Below, piece after piece: positions 17,330 through 26,503 of a DNA stretch of 60,173 nt. The stretch's first letter is position 1; each line of letters starts with the position of its first letter. The translations under genes and the position numbers were made by a program. The notes under the pieces were generated by a model. That model was not told where the DNA came from. It worked only from the letters and a program-made list of their open reading frames with translations, and searched no databases. Source of the DNA: an uncultured Flavobacteriales bacterium (lineage in GTDB: Bacteria; Bacteroidota; Bacteroidia; Flavobacteriales_D; Crocinitomicaceae); contig CALJKJ010000025.1 in assembly GCA_937973685.1 (NCBI GenBank), forward strand, positions 1-60,173, given 5' to 3'.

Positions 17330-18796
17330 ATGAAGAAAGCTATTATTGCTGCATTATTGGTATCAAGTATTTCAACATCCTTTGCGCAAGAGAAAGTGAA
17401 ATATGTTGAATACAACTTACCAAATGGAATGCACGTTATTTTGCATGAAGAACATGCAACCCCAATCGTTGCCGTTTCGGTCATGTACCACGTCGGATCG
17501 AAGAATGAAAATCCGAATAGAACTGGATTTGCCCACTTTTTTGAACATTTGTTATTTGAAGGTTCAACCAACATTAAACGAGGGGAATATTCTGAATTAG
17601 TTGAGAAAAATGGTGGTGCATTGAATGCAAACACTTCTCAAGACAGAACGTACTACTACGAATTATTGTCATCCAATCAATTGGAATTGGGATTATGGTT
17701 AGAAAGTGAGCGTTTGTTGCATGCGAAAGTAGAACAAACTGGTGTTGAAACGCAACGTGAAGTAGTGAAAGAGGAAAAACGTCAACGCGTTGACAACCAA
17801 CCTTATGCTTCTTTCATGGAAAATATGTTCAAATTAGCATACAAAAATCACCCATACAATTGGGTTCCAATTGGAAGTATGGAACATTTGAATGCAGCAC
17901 AAGAAATTGATTACGTTAATTTTTACCGTACATTCTACGTTCCTGCAAACGCTGTTTTATCAATTGCAGGTGATATCAACATTGAGCAAACAAAAAAATG
18001 GATAGAAAAATATTTTGGTTCCATTCCAAAAGGGGAAGCAATCAATTTATACCGCGATTTTGAAAATTTAACTGATGCTGATTTTGAAGCAAAATACAGT
18101 GTTAAGAAAAGTGCATTCAACGCAGCCGATTTCAATAATCCAAAAGATGCAAAAGCAAAAGAAGCATTAAAAACGGCTTCAAACAAAGCAATTGAAATCC
18201 CTCGTCCAAAAGGAATGTTTGAACCAATCAACGGAATTGTAAGAGATACTGTTTACGACAACATTCAATTACCAGCTGTATTCATGGGGTATAAATTCCC
18301 GAAAGAAACTGATGCTGACTTTGCTGCATTGGAATTATTAAACGCTGTACTTTCTGGAAGTACTTCTTCTCGTATGAATAAAAACATTATCGAGAAAAAA
18401 GAACAAGCGGTTGCGGCATTTTCGTTTGCATTCAATATGGAAGATCCAGGAATGGGAATCGTTGCTGCAATTGCAGCTGGAGGAGTTGAAATTCCAAGTT
18501 TAGAGGCTTCGTTGAATGAAGAAATTGAATTAATTCAAAAAGAATTAATTTCAGTGGAGGAATTTGAAAAAATTCGCAATCAATTTGAAAATCAATTGGT
18601 TTCTTCAAATTCATCGGTTGCAGGTATTGCTGAAAATCTTGCACAAAATTACATGTACTTTGGAAGTACAGAGTTAATCAATAAACAAATGGAGCGTTAC
18701 ATGAGTGTTACACGTGAAGATATTCAACGTGTTGCGAAAAAATATTTGACACAAAACAACCGCATCATTTTATACTATTTACCAAAAGGAAATTAA
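17330..18796 (+). CDS. Exported M16 peptidase, zinc-binding catalytic subunit
   Basis: The ATG at 17330 gives a signal peptide (MKKAIIAALLVSSISTSFAQ); the open frame extends upstream only through a TTG. The 488-residue protein has HFFEHLLFEGS, the inverted zinc motif, about residue 63, with the later Glu-containing VETQREVVKEEKRQR completing the site. It is the first of two tandem M16 genes (6-bp gap); the second lacks the zinc site. In such bacterial pairs the two proteins form a heterodimeric clamshell in the periplasm. The substrate is unknown, probably peptides or targeting-sequence fragments. Confidence 0.92.
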   Translation: MKKAIIAALLVSSISTSFAQEKVKYVEYNLPNGMHVILHEEHATPIVAVSVMYHVGSKNENPNRTGFAHFFEHLLFEGSTNIKRGEYSELVEKNGGALNANTSQDRTYYYELLSSNQLELGLWLESERLLHAKVEQTGVETQREVVKEEKRQRVDNQPYASFMENMFKLAYKNHPYNWVPIGSMEHLNAAQEIDYVNFYRTFYVPANAVLSIAGDINIEQTKKWIEKYFGSIPKGEAINLYRDFENLTDADFEAKYSVKKSAFNAADFNNPKDAKAKEALKTASNKAIEIPRPKGMFEPINGIVRDTVYDNIQLPAVFMGYKFPKETDADFAALELLNAVLSGSTSSRMNKNIIEKKEQAVAAFSFAFNMEDPGMGIVAAIAAGGVEIPSLEASLNEEIELIQKELISVEEFEKIRNQFENQLVSSNSSVAGIAENLAQNYMYFGSTELINKQMERYMSVTREDIQRVAKKYLTQNNRIILYYLPKGN

Positions 18797-18802
18797 TCGG
18801 TC

Positions 18803-20881
18803 ATGAAAAAGTTATTATTACTAGTTGCTATTTCAGCAATAACTGGAGTTAACGGACAAATTGACCGTTCAGTTCGCCCAAAGGCTGCTGCAGCTCCTGC
18901 TATCAATATTAAAAATTCAGAAGTTTTCAAAACAGCAAATGGTATTACTGTTGTGCTTTCTGAAAACCACAAACTACCTCGTGTTTCTTTCAACATGGTT
19001 ATGGGAGCTTCGCCAATGATCGAAGGTTCTAAAGCAGGTTTGAATCAATTAATGGGGCAATTGCTGTTATCAGGAACTGCTGCGCGTTCAAAAGATGTTT
19101 TGGACAAAGAAATTGATTACATGGGAGCAACATTGAATGCAGATGGTTCATCGTTATACCTATCTTGTTTGACGAAACATTTGGAGAAATCGCTTGGAAT
19201 CATGCAAGATGTGTTAATGAATCCAACGTTTCCTGAAAGTGAATTTGCACGTATCAAAAAACAAGCTGAAAGTGGATTATTAGCAGCAAAATCAAGTCCA
19301 GATGAAATGGCTGGAAATGCTGAGAGAAAAATTAATTTTCCAAATCACCCAAACAGTGACGTGATGAACGAAGCAAGTTTGGCAGCTATTACACGTGATG
19401 ATATTGTTGCAAACTTCAAACAAATTTTCACTCCTGATGGTGCTTACCTTGTTATTGTTGGTGATATCAACAAAGAACAAGCGAGTAAAATGGTGGATCA
19501 ATATTTTGGATCTTGGAAAGGAACTGCTGTTTACAAACAAGATTATTCTTCTTTATTCAAAAACAAAGGAAATCGTGTCATTTTTGTAAACAAACCAGGA
19601 GCTGTTCAATCGGTCATCAATGTTACCTTCCCTGTTGCTGTGAAACCAGGAGAAAAAGATCAATTAGCATTGAATGTATTGAATAGTATTTTTGGTGGTG
19701 GCGCTTTTGGTTCGCGTTTGATGCAAAATCTTCGTGAAGATAAAGCATACACATACGGTTGTTATTCCGATTTGCAAGTAACTCGTGATGGAAGTTGGTT
19801 GAGTGCATCAGGAAGTTTTAGAAACGACGTTTCTGACTCAGCAATCACTCAGTTATTGTATGAATTCAATCGCATTGCTGAAGGGTATGTTACAGAAGAC
19901 GAATTAAATTTAGCGAAATCTGTTATGGCTGGTGGATTTGCTCGTTCATTAGAAAGTCCTCAAACAATTGCGCGATTTGCTTTAAATATTATACGCAATA
20001 ATTTGGAAAGTGATTATTATCAAAATTACTTGAAACGTTTAGAAGCAATCACGAAAGAGGATGTTTTGAACATGGCGCAAAAGTATTTTACAAACGGATT
20101 TAACATTATCGTTGTAGGTAATGAAGCTGTTTTAGATAAAATCAAAGTGTTTGATGCTGATGGGAAAATTGAAAAATTAGATGCCTTTGGAAACGAAGTA
20201 AAAGACGTTAAAAAAGCGACTATCTCTGCTGACGAATTGTTAACTAACTACGTGAATGCTGTTACATTAACGAATTCACCGAAAGCGTTAGCGAAGAAAA
20301 TGAAAAAAATCAAATCGATTTCAAAAGAAACTTCTATAACAATTCCAGGTGCACCAATGACGTTAAAATTAACGGAAGTGAACGTAGCACCGAACAAAGA
20401 AGCAATGAAATTGGAAGCACAAGGTATGGTTTTCCAAAGCTCTTATTTTGACGGTACAAAAGGTGCTGAGAAAAACATGCAAACAGGAGAAAAAACGATG
20501 ACGGATGCAGAAATTGCTGCGAAGAAAAAAAGCCCTGGATTCTTCCCTGAAATGGCTTACAAAACATCTGGAATGGTCTACGAATTAAAAGGAATTGAGA
20601 CTATCAACAACAAAGACTATTACGTTCTTGCTACCAATGATGGCGAAAGTCAACGCTTTGATTATTACGATGTAACAACGTACATGAAATACAAAACAAA
20701 TTCGATTAGTCAACAAGGTGGTGAATCTGCAGAGATCACAGTAATGTATGATGATTACAGAGAAGTTAATGGATTAATGATTCCTTACAAATTAGTTCAA
20801 GTTATTGGCGAAATGTCATTAGAAGGAACTGTAAAAGAAGTATTATTCAATAGTAAAATTGACGATTCATTATTCAAATAA
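18803..20881 (+). CDS. Exported M16 family protein without zinc site, with extra C-terminal domain
   Basis: 692 residues with a signal peptide (MKKLLLLVAISAITGVNG). The M16 fold is clear, but at the place of the zinc motif it has GLNQLMGQLLLSG, so it cannot be catalytic alone. It keeps NLREDKAYTYGCYSD, which supplies Arg/Tyr to the partner's active site. After about residue 470 comes an unusual extra region of about 220 residues (KYKTNSISQQGG, MIPYKLVQVIGEM) resembling periplasmic lipoprotein-carrier-like beta sheets; that resemblance is weak. It should work with the catalytic subunit encoded just upstream. Confidence 0.88.
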   Translation: MKKLLLLVAISAITGVNGQIDRSVRPKAAAAPAINIKNSEVFKTANGITVVLSENHKLPRVSFNMVMGASPMIEGSKAGLNQLMGQLLLSGTAARSKDVLDKEIDYMGATLNADGSSLYLSCLTKHLEKSLGIMQDVLMNPTFPESEFARIKKQAESGLLAAKSSPDEMAGNAERKINFPNHPNSDVMNEASLAAITRDDIVANFKQIFTPDGAYLVIVGDINKEQASKMVDQYFGSWKGTAVYKQDYSSLFKNKGNRVIFVNKPGAVQSVINVTFPVAVKPGEKDQLALNVLNSIFGGGAFGSRLMQNLREDKAYTYGCYSDLQVTRDGSWLSASGSFRNDVSDSAITQLLYEFNRIAEGYVTEDELNLAKSVMAGGFARSLESPQTIARFALNIIRNNLESDYYQNYLKRLEAITKEDVLNMAQKYFTNGFNIIVVGNEAVLDKIKVFDADGKIEKLDAFGNEVKDVKKATISADELLTNYVNAVTLTNSPKALAKKMKKIKSISKETSITIPGAPMTLKLTEVNVAPNKEAMKLEAQGMVFQSSYFDGTKGAEKNMQTGEKTMTDAEIAAKKKSPGFFPEMAYKTSGMVYELKGIETINNKDYYVLATNDGESQRFDYYDVTTYMKYKTNSISQQGGESAEITVMYDDYREVNGLMIPYKLVQVIGEMSLEGTVKEVLFNSKIDDSLFK

Positions 20882-20900
20882 ATCGCACTTTTCTTTTTTA

Positions 20901-20936
20901 AAAAGAGGTTGTTCAGTTGAGCAACCTCTTTTTTAT
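20901..20936 (+). terminator. Intrinsic terminator after the M16 pair
   Basis: Eleven-base perfect stem AAAAGAGGTTG/CAACCTCTTTT with a 10-base loop and following T residues. Confidence 0.88.
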
Positions 20937-20949
20937 TTACAATAAATTC

Positions 20950-21870
20950 TTAATGACTTCTTTCTTGTCCGTTGATTAAACCTCCCGTATGAATGAAAAC
21001 GATTTTTTGAAGTTGATCGAAAGGTTCTAATTGATCAATCCAATTCATCATCCCATAAAATGTTTTTGTCGTATAAACTAAGTCCAATGGCAAATTGAAA
21101 TCGTGTTGTTGCGCTTGTTTAAAAGCAATTAATTCGGGTGTTGATTTTGCATAGCCACCAAAGTGTGCATCACTATGTACGACAACTTGTTTTAGTTTCT
21201 CATCAATTAATTCGTCATCCACATAAAAAGGATACAACAATGTTCTCATTTCTGTTAATGCATCAAAACCTTTCAAAGCGGGAACAACATGCAGTGTTGT
21301 TTGATCAGATAATGCAGTCAAAACACCACAACTAGTTGTCGTTGTACCTTGCGCAATAAAAATGTGATCTGGTTCGAAAGGTATTTCCTGGATGATTTCT
21401 TGGCAACCAATCAATCCATGATAGTTTGCTCCTCCTTCTGGAACTAATAAAAAAGTGGGGAAATCTTCTTTCCACTCTTCTTGCGTGATTTTTTCATTCC
21501 GCAATTGATATTCGACACGAGAAATGAAAATCAATTTCATCCCTAATTCGTGGCATCTTTTTAAATTGGCATTAGAGTCTTTTGTTAATTCCTCCCCACG
21601 TACTACTCCAATTGATTTTAAACCTGATTTGTGACACGCTGCAGCAGTTGCTAACAAATGATTTGAAAACGCTCCACCAAAGGTTAAAATCCCATCTTTT
21701 TTCTGATAATTGGCTAATTCGATGGAATAATTCAACTTTCTCCACTTATTTCCAGAAACTTCTTTATCAATCAAATCATCTCTTTTTACAAATACTTGAA
21801 CATTTTTGGATACAAACTGTTTAGCTTGTAACTCTTGCAATTCAGATAATTCAGTTGAATAAAGCGCCAT
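20950..21870 (-). CDS. PLP-dependent ACC deaminase / D-cysteine desulfhydrase family enzyme
   Basis: 306 residues of fold type II PLP enzyme. The N-terminal VFVKRDDLIDKEVSGNKWRKL contains the Schiff-base Lys, GGAFSNHLLATAAAC follows, and a TTTTSCG phosphate-binding loop lies near 180. The family covers 1-aminocyclopropane-1-carboxylate deaminase, D-cysteine desulfhydrase and L-cysteate lyase; the sequence alone does not separate them, and in this phylum D-cysteine desulfhydrase-like activity is the safer guess. It is a single gene, divergent from the DUF5522 gene. Confidence 0.87.
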   Translation of the reverse strand: MALYSTELSELQELQAKQFVSKNVQVFVKRDDLIDKEVSGNKWRKLNYSIELANYQKKDGILTFGGAFSNHLLATAAACHKSGLKSIGVVRGEELTKDSNANLKRCHELGMKLIFISRVEYQLRNEKITQEEWKEDFPTFLLVPEGGANYHGLIGCQEIIQEIPFEPDHIFIAQGTTTTSCGVLTALSDQTTLHVVPALKGFDALTEMRTLLYPFYVDDELIDEKLKQVVVHSDAHFGGYAKSTPELIAFKQAQQHDFNLPLDLVYTTKTFYGMMNWIDQLEPFDQLQKIVFIHTGGLINGQERSH

Positions 21871-21878
21871 AGAAATAT

Positions 21879-21886
21879 TATTTTTG
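21879..21886 (+). promoter_or_regulatory. Bacteroidota -7 box (TATTTTTG) only 4 bases before the DUF5522 ATG
   Basis: The start of transcription would fall on or next to the ATG at 21891, so the message may have almost no leader. Confidence 0.55.
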
Positions 21887-21890
21887 TATT

Positions 21891-22073
21891 ATGAATGATG
21901 AACGTCCACTTCCGAAAAACAAATCACTTGCATCGGAAGATTTCTATTACAGTCCTGAAGGGTTTATAATTTTCACCGAACACTATCACTTAAAACGCGG
22001 TTATTGTTGTAAAAGTGGCTGCAAACACTGTCCTTATGGATATGACAAGCGAACGGATTCGTTTAAAAAATAA
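21891..22073 (+). CDS. Small Cys-rich DUF5522 protein
   Basis: 60 residues. The C-terminal half holds HYHLKRGYCCKSGCKHCPYGY, with four cysteines in a C-C-(3)-C-(2)-C pattern that may bind a metal. I recognise DUF5522, found in many Bacteroidota and in eukaryotic relatives; its function is unknown. It has its own -7 box and directly abuts the convergent acyltransferase stop (both stop codons are adjacent). Confidence 0.85.
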   Translation: MNDERPLPKNKSLASEDFYYSPEGFIIFTEHYHLKRGYCCKSGCKHCPYGYDKRTDSFKK

Positions 22074-22631
22074 TTACTTGATTTCATTTTCTCGAATTCC
22101 ATTTTCTGGAAATTTACCTTTGAATGGATAAATTGCTCGCTTAATCGTTAATAAGTCTTTGTCCACATCACCTGTTGGCTCCATCAACGATAGAAAACCA
22201 CCTTTTTTGTTTTTAAAATCTATGTATGCAATATAAATTGGAACTTTTGCATTTTGAGCGATGTAGTAAAATCCTTTTTTCCAATTGGGTTGATAACTGC
22301 GTGTTCCTTCTGGAGTAAATACAACGATACACTCCTCTGAGCGATTGAAATAATCGACAACTTGTTTGGTGACATTTGCTCTACGCGCACGATCCACTGG
22401 AATACCACCCATTCGTTTTAGGATCCAACCCAAAGGAGGGAAAAACAATTCTTTCTTGATCAAGAATTTTGCATTTATTCGATAATAGACAAAAGTCATC
22501 TTACCAACAACAAAATCCCAGTTTGAAGTATGCGGACCAACGACCACTACTGCTTTTTTTCGAAAGTCCTTTGGAAGCGGATCAATTTTCCAACCAAACA
22601 TGCGTAATATCCAATAAAAGATTTTTCCCAT
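22074..22631 (-). CDS. Lysophospholipid acyltransferase (PlsC family)
   Basis: 185 residues from the ATG at 22631; an upstream TTG gives five more. The acyltransferase motif is VGPHTSNWDF (HxxxxD-like with His and Asp) and FTPEGTRS is motif III. A short hydrophobic N-terminus (FYWILRMFGW) would tether it to the inner membrane. Predicted to acylate a lysophosphatidic acid or related lipid. The -7 box TACCTTTG lies 4 bases before the ATG. Confidence 0.88.
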   Translation of the reverse strand: MGKIFYWILRMFGWKIDPLPKDFRKKAVVVVGPHTSNWDFVVGKMTFVYYRINAKFLIKKELFFPPLGWILKRMGGIPVDRARRANVTKQVVDYFNRSEECIVVFTPEGTRSYQPNWKKGFYYIAQNAKVPIYIAYIDFKNKKGGFLSLMEPTGDVDKDLLTIKRAIYPFKGKFPENGIRENEIK

Positions 22632-22635
22632 GAAA

Positions 22636-22643
22636 CAAAGGTA
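22636..22643 (-). promoter_or_regulatory. Bacteroidota -7 box (TACCTTTG) 4 bases before the acyltransferase ATG
   Basis: The minus-strand box is followed by GTTTC-like spacing of four bases and then ATG, the same geometry as dnaX and DUF5522. Confidence 0.5.
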
Positions 22644-22673
22644 CAATTTTCAATAAAGAATTACTTTTATAAC

Positions 22674-24002
22674 ATGAGAAGAAAATCAAGTATTTTTAAA
22701 CTGTTACCAGTTCTTGTTTTAAGCTTGTTTTTTGTTGGTGGATTATTGTTCATAGAATGGATACGTCCAACAAATAATACAGACAAAATTCCTTTGCCAG
22801 AAAAATACAATTGGATGGTGCACATGGATGCTGCAAACTTTTGGAAAAAAGAAGTTTACACCGTTTTGTTTGAAGCAAAAGATATTGCTTTTTTAAATCA
22901 ACTGCGGACTTTTGTAGAAGAAAAATTGAACGATGAGGAATCGGAAAAATATCCGCTTGCTATTTCAATGAACAGTACTGTCACCATTGTTCAGTTTGAT
23001 TATCACAACAAACAGTATGCTGCAACTTATTTTGATGTAACAAACCCCGAGAAATTCCTGACGAATAGTCAACATGTTATTACTGACCAACAAGTTAGTG
23101 GAACACATAAAAATAAAGGAATTATTCTTACTAGTCTTTCTCCTGATAATGCTAAAATCAACAGCAATCATGCCTTGCACTATTTGCTTCGTTCAAAAGA
23201 AAGCACCTTAAAGTCTGAGCAAAAAACAAGTATTCAACTGTCCGTTAATACTAAAGATGTCAAAGGTAATCTTGTTTTGCAGTTGGTAAATAAATCAATT
23301 CGTATTAATGGAAACATAACTCTTTTCAAATCAATTCAACCCAATAAATACAGTTTAAAACCAGCAGGTTTTACCATTCAATCAAATTATATTCCTAACG
23401 AAATCAATCAACTTGTTGGAAATTTCACATCGAAAAAAAACAACTCTTTGCCAGCAATCTCTAGTTGTCATGTCGACTATTTGGGACTTCAGTTAGCTGA
23501 TGAAAAACCTGGTTTATTGGCTGTTATGGGGTACGTTCCAATTCCAAAAATGAATGCACTCATTTCGTTTGAAAAACCTGTTACTGTTGCTCAATTCGAT
23601 TCATTATTCCCTGAAAGTGTTCGGGAAAGTAAAGAACGATTAAATTTTGGTTCTGTTAGTTATTTACTCAAACAATTGGATGCTCATACGCTGTTTATCG
23701 GCTGTGATCCAGCTGTTGTTGTGAAGCAAAAAGAAAAATCACTCGTTTCGTTAAGTGGTGATTTAAATCAGTTATTGAAAATTGACGGAAATTCATTTAT
23801 TGCAGGATTCATTCAAAACATGCCTCCTGTGAAAGCAACAAGTGATTTTATGAAAACAATTGCTACAAGTTCGTTACGCATATTACCAACTTCACATAAA
23901 AACGATTACACAGTAAACGGTTCTATTGCTTTTAAAAACGAAAAACAAGCAATTAACGAATGTGCCAAACTTGGTTTTTCACTTTGGAAAATATACAAAT
24001 GA
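22674..24002 (+). CDS. Membrane-anchored protein of unknown function
   Basis: 442 residues. A single N-terminal membrane helix (about residues 8-28, LLPVLVLSLFFVGGLLFIEW) is followed by a periplasmic domain starting PTNNTDKIPLPEKYNWMVHMD. The body contains mixed alpha/beta sequence with repeated short beta strands; no catalytic motif was recognised. The last bases overlap the thiN start (ATGA), so translation of the two genes is coupled, though no functional link is evident. Confidence 0.7.
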   Translation: MRRKSSIFKLLPVLVLSLFFVGGLLFIEWIRPTNNTDKIPLPEKYNWMVHMDAANFWKKEVYTVLFEAKDIAFLNQLRTFVEEKLNDEESEKYPLAISMNSTVTIVQFDYHNKQYAATYFDVTNPEKFLTNSQHVITDQQVSGTHKNKGIILTSLSPDNAKINSNHALHYLLRSKESTLKSEQKTSIQLSVNTKDVKGNLVLQLVNKSIRINGNITLFKSIQPNKYSLKPAGFTIQSNYIPNEINQLVGNFTSKKNNSLPAISSCHVDYLGLQLADEKPGLLAVMGYVPIPKMNALISFEKPVTVAQFDSLFPESVRESKERLNFGSVSYLLKQLDAHTLFIGCDPAVVVKQKEKSLVSLSGDLNQLLKIDGNSFIAGFIQNMPPVKATSDFMKTIATSSLRILPTSHKNDYTVNGSIAFKNEKQAINECAKLGFSLWKIYK

Positions 24003-24640
24003 AACAACAGTCAATTGTAATAATAGCAAACGGAGCAACGTGTTCTTCGGAATTAATGGCCCATTACATGGCGGAAAAACCTATAGTTATTGTTTTGGAT
24101 GGCGCAATGCATCGTTACAAAGAGTTGGGCTATCCTGCAGATTATTTGATTGGTGATTTTGATCGTAACACTCATTCTTTTGATGAAATATCCAAGCAAT
24201 TTCCAAGTATTGTAATAAAACCAATGCCTGACCAAAATGCTACTGACTTTGAAAAAGGAGTCCAATTTGCTTGTTCGTTAAACCCTTCAGAAATAACAAT
24301 TTTATGGGGGACAGGCAAACGATCCGATCATTTTTTCATGAATTGTGCTAACTTGATTTCATTCCCTCTGGAAAGAGCAATTCAGCTCGTTGATGATCAT
24401 TCTGTCATTTACCGCATACCAACTTATTTCGAGAAAGAGTTTACAGCGCATCAAGTACTTTCGCTTATTCCAATTGGAACCGTAACTGGAATTACAACTT
24501 GCAATCTTCGCTATCCGTTAAACAATGACAGCTTAATTCTTGGACAAAAAAACGGAAACAGCAATGAAGTTTTAACAACTGGGAAAGTCATTATTCAGCA
24601 TAAAACTGGTGCGCTTTTACTAATGGAATGTAAGGACTAG
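23999..24640 (+). CDS. thiN: Thiamine pyrophosphokinase
   Basis: Transfers pyrophosphate from ATP to thiamine to make the cofactor. Start at the ATG at 23999, which overlaps the previous stop; this gives 213 residues. Motifs: GDFDRN (metal/nucleotide binding), DQNATDFEKGV and GTGKRSDHFFMN, which correspond to GDFDS, DQDxTDF and GGRxDH of the family. The second motif has Asn where Asp is usual. It is the only thiamine gene nearby, suggesting salvage of exogenous thiamine. Confidence 0.88.
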   Translation: MKQQSIVIIANGATCSSELMAHYMAEKPIVIVLDGAMHRYKELGYPADYLIGDFDRNTHSFDEISKQFPSIVIKPMPDQNATDFEKGVQFACSLNPSEITILWGTGKRSDHFFMNCANLISFPLERAIQLVDDHSVIYRIPTYFEKEFTAHQVLSLIPIGTVTGITTCNLRYPLNNDSLILGQKNGNSNEVLTTGKVIIQHKTGALLLMECKD

Positions 24641-24667
24641 TCAGCTCAGACTTTCGATTTATTTCAA

Positions 24668-24675
24668 TATCTTTG
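24668..24675 (+). promoter_or_regulatory. Bacteroidota -7 box (TATCTTTG) for the PhyH gene
   Basis: Consensus octamer 19 bases before the ATG. No -33 TTG at the usual spacing. Confidence 0.5.
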
Positions 24676-24694
24676 ATATGTTAAAACACAAATT

Positions 24695-25654
24695 ATGATC
24701 AAGAAACTGAAGTTGACCTATCTGTTGTACAATTTATTTCACCCCAATCAGTTGCGTCATAATTTGCCGTTTTATAAGCAACTAGGACTTCGCAAACGTT
24801 ACTTCTCTCCTATTTCAAGTTCCGATTTTGAAAGTGTCGATGAAAATTTATTAAAAAAAGACACGAAAAATTTGTCTGTTTCAGCTACAGCACTTTATCA
24901 ATCAGCAGATGAAGCTACTCAAAAAAGCACTTTAGCTTACGATGAAAATGGCTACATCAAACTAGCCAACTATTTATCGCATGCACAAGTTGACGAAGTG
25001 AACGCAGTTATTGAAACAGGTTTAGCAAACAAGGAATTACGTTTTAAAAACGGAAACAAAATCATGTTTGCTATTCATCAATTTGATGTGTTAAAACAAA
25101 TTGGGTTGAATAATGAATTGACTACTTTCTTATCCGCTTTACTTGGAGGAGAAGCAATTCTATTTCAAAGTATCAATTTTATACAAGGAAGTGAACAACC
25201 TACACACTCTGATAGTATTCACATGACAACTTTTCCGTTAGGAGGATTGTTAGGTGTTTGGATTGCTTTGGAAGATATTACAGAAGAAAACGGTCCACTT
25301 CATTATTATCCAGGAAGTCATAAATTGCCCTATTATCTCAATTCAGACTACGACAACAAAGGCAACACGCTTTTTCTAGGTGATAAAACCTACAAAGCCT
25401 ACGAACAAATGATTGACCAAAAAATTGCTGCGGCACAACTTAAAAAAGAAACTTTTTTAGCAAAAAAAGGCGATGTGTTAATTTGGCATGCCAATCTTTT
25501 TCATGGTGGTGAACCACATATTAACAAAGACAAAACAAGAAAAAGCATGGTTTTTCATTACTACCAATCGAATAGTATTTGTTATCACGAAATAACGCAA
25601 CGACCAGCTTTATTGAAAAGAGTTCAATCCATTAAAAAGAGCATTTTATTTTAA
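24695..25654 (+). CDS. Phytanoyl-CoA dioxygenase family (Fe(II)/2-oxoglutarate) protein
   Basis: 319 residues. The PhyH double-stranded beta-helix carries His and Asp of the iron triad in THSDSIHM, and the distal His with the 2-oxoglutarate-binding Arg region in LFHGGEPH ... KTRKSM. A 90-residue N-terminal extension precedes the domain. Members hydroxylate varied lipids, osmolytes and natural products; the substrate here cannot be told. It is a single transcription unit by spacing. Confidence 0.85.
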   Translation: MIKKLKLTYLLYNLFHPNQLRHNLPFYKQLGLRKRYFSPISSSDFESVDENLLKKDTKNLSVSATALYQSADEATQKSTLAYDENGYIKLANYLSHAQVDEVNAVIETGLANKELRFKNGNKIMFAIHQFDVLKQIGLNNELTTFLSALLGGEAILFQSINFIQGSEQPTHSDSIHMTTFPLGGLLGVWIALEDITEENGPLHYYPGSHKLPYYLNSDYDNKGNTLFLGDKTYKAYEQMIDQKIAAAQLKKETFLAKKGDVLIWHANLFHGGEPHINKDKTRKSMVFHYYQSNSICYHEITQRPALLKRVQSIKKSILF

Positions 25655-25712
25655 TCAATCAGATAGCTCAATGAAGCTCGTTTAATATGAGTACTTTTAC
25701 AAAATTTTCAGG

Positions 25713-26495
25713 TTGATAAACTACATTACACATTTTCATCAAAAAGCTACTACTTGGGTAACTTTTGTTCATGGTGCAGGCGGAAGTTCGAACATATGGC
25801 ACAAACAGTTACGCGATTTCAAAGAGCATTTTAATGTGTTATTGATTGATTTACGTGGACATGGAAACTTTGACTTCCAATCAAATACTGAGAAAAAAAA
25901 CAATTACACCTTTGATGCAATTACGAATGATATCGTAGAAGTTCTCAATTTTGAAAAAATTGAAAAATCGCACTTTATTGGAATTTCATTAGGAACGATA
26001 TTAATTCGAAATTTAGCAAAACACGATCCAAATCGCGTTGAAAGCATGATTATGGGAGGTGCAATCATGAAATTAAACCTACGGTCGCAACTACTTATAA
26101 AATTGGGAGTTACCTTAAAGAAAATTGTTCCGTATTTGTGGTTGTATCAGTTTTTTGCTTTCATCATTATGCCAAACAAAAACCATACTGAATCACGTAA
26201 ACTTTTTGTCAGAGAAGCAAAAAAACTCAATCAAAAAGAATTTATCCGTTGGTTTAAACTAGCTGCTGAAGTCAATAAAATCCTGCGGTATTTCCGTGCT
26301 ACTGATGTTGCAATTCCTACACTTTACGTAATGGGAGAAGAAGATTATTTGTTCTTACCATCCATTCGAAAAATAACCTTGCAGCACAATTTCTCTGAGT
26401 TAGTTGTCATAGAAAACTGTGGACATGTGGTGAATGTGGATCAAGCTAAGATTTTCAACGACACCGTTTTAAACTATATTCATTCAAAAAACTGA
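25713..26495 (+). CDS. Alpha/beta hydrolase, probably using a TTG start
   Basis: 260 residues with the GxSxG nucleophile elbow GISLGT, the oxyanion region FVHGAGGSS, and a C-terminal His in CGHVVNVD. No ATG is present in frame before the first conserved strand; TTG at 25713 is the best start, giving a normal N-terminus (INYITHFHQ). An ATG at 25687 lies in another frame and ends after nine codons. The fold could be an esterase, a haloalkane dehalogenase-like or a C-C hydrolase; substrate unknown. Convergent with the metal-receptor-like gene. Confidence 0.82.
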   Translation: MINYITHFHQKATTWVTFVHGAGGSSNIWHKQLRDFKEHFNVLLIDLRGHGNFDFQSNTEKKNNYTFDAITNDIVEVLNFEKIEKSHFIGISLGTILIRNLAKHDPNRVESMIMGGAIMKLNLRSQLLIKLGVTLKKIVPYLWLYQFFAFIIMPNKNHTESRKLFVREAKKLNQKEFIRWFKLAAEVNKILRYFRATDVAIPTLYVMGEEDYLFLPSIRKITLQHNFSELVVIENCGHVVNVDQAKIFNDTVLNYIHSKN

Positions 26496-26503
26496 TTCAT
26501 TAG

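Noticed and set aside
25687..25716. ATG with a nine-codon frame before the alpha/beta hydrolase, as leader peptide or true start
   Set aside because: It is out of frame with the hydrolase and too short to judge; the TTG start gives a normal N-terminus.
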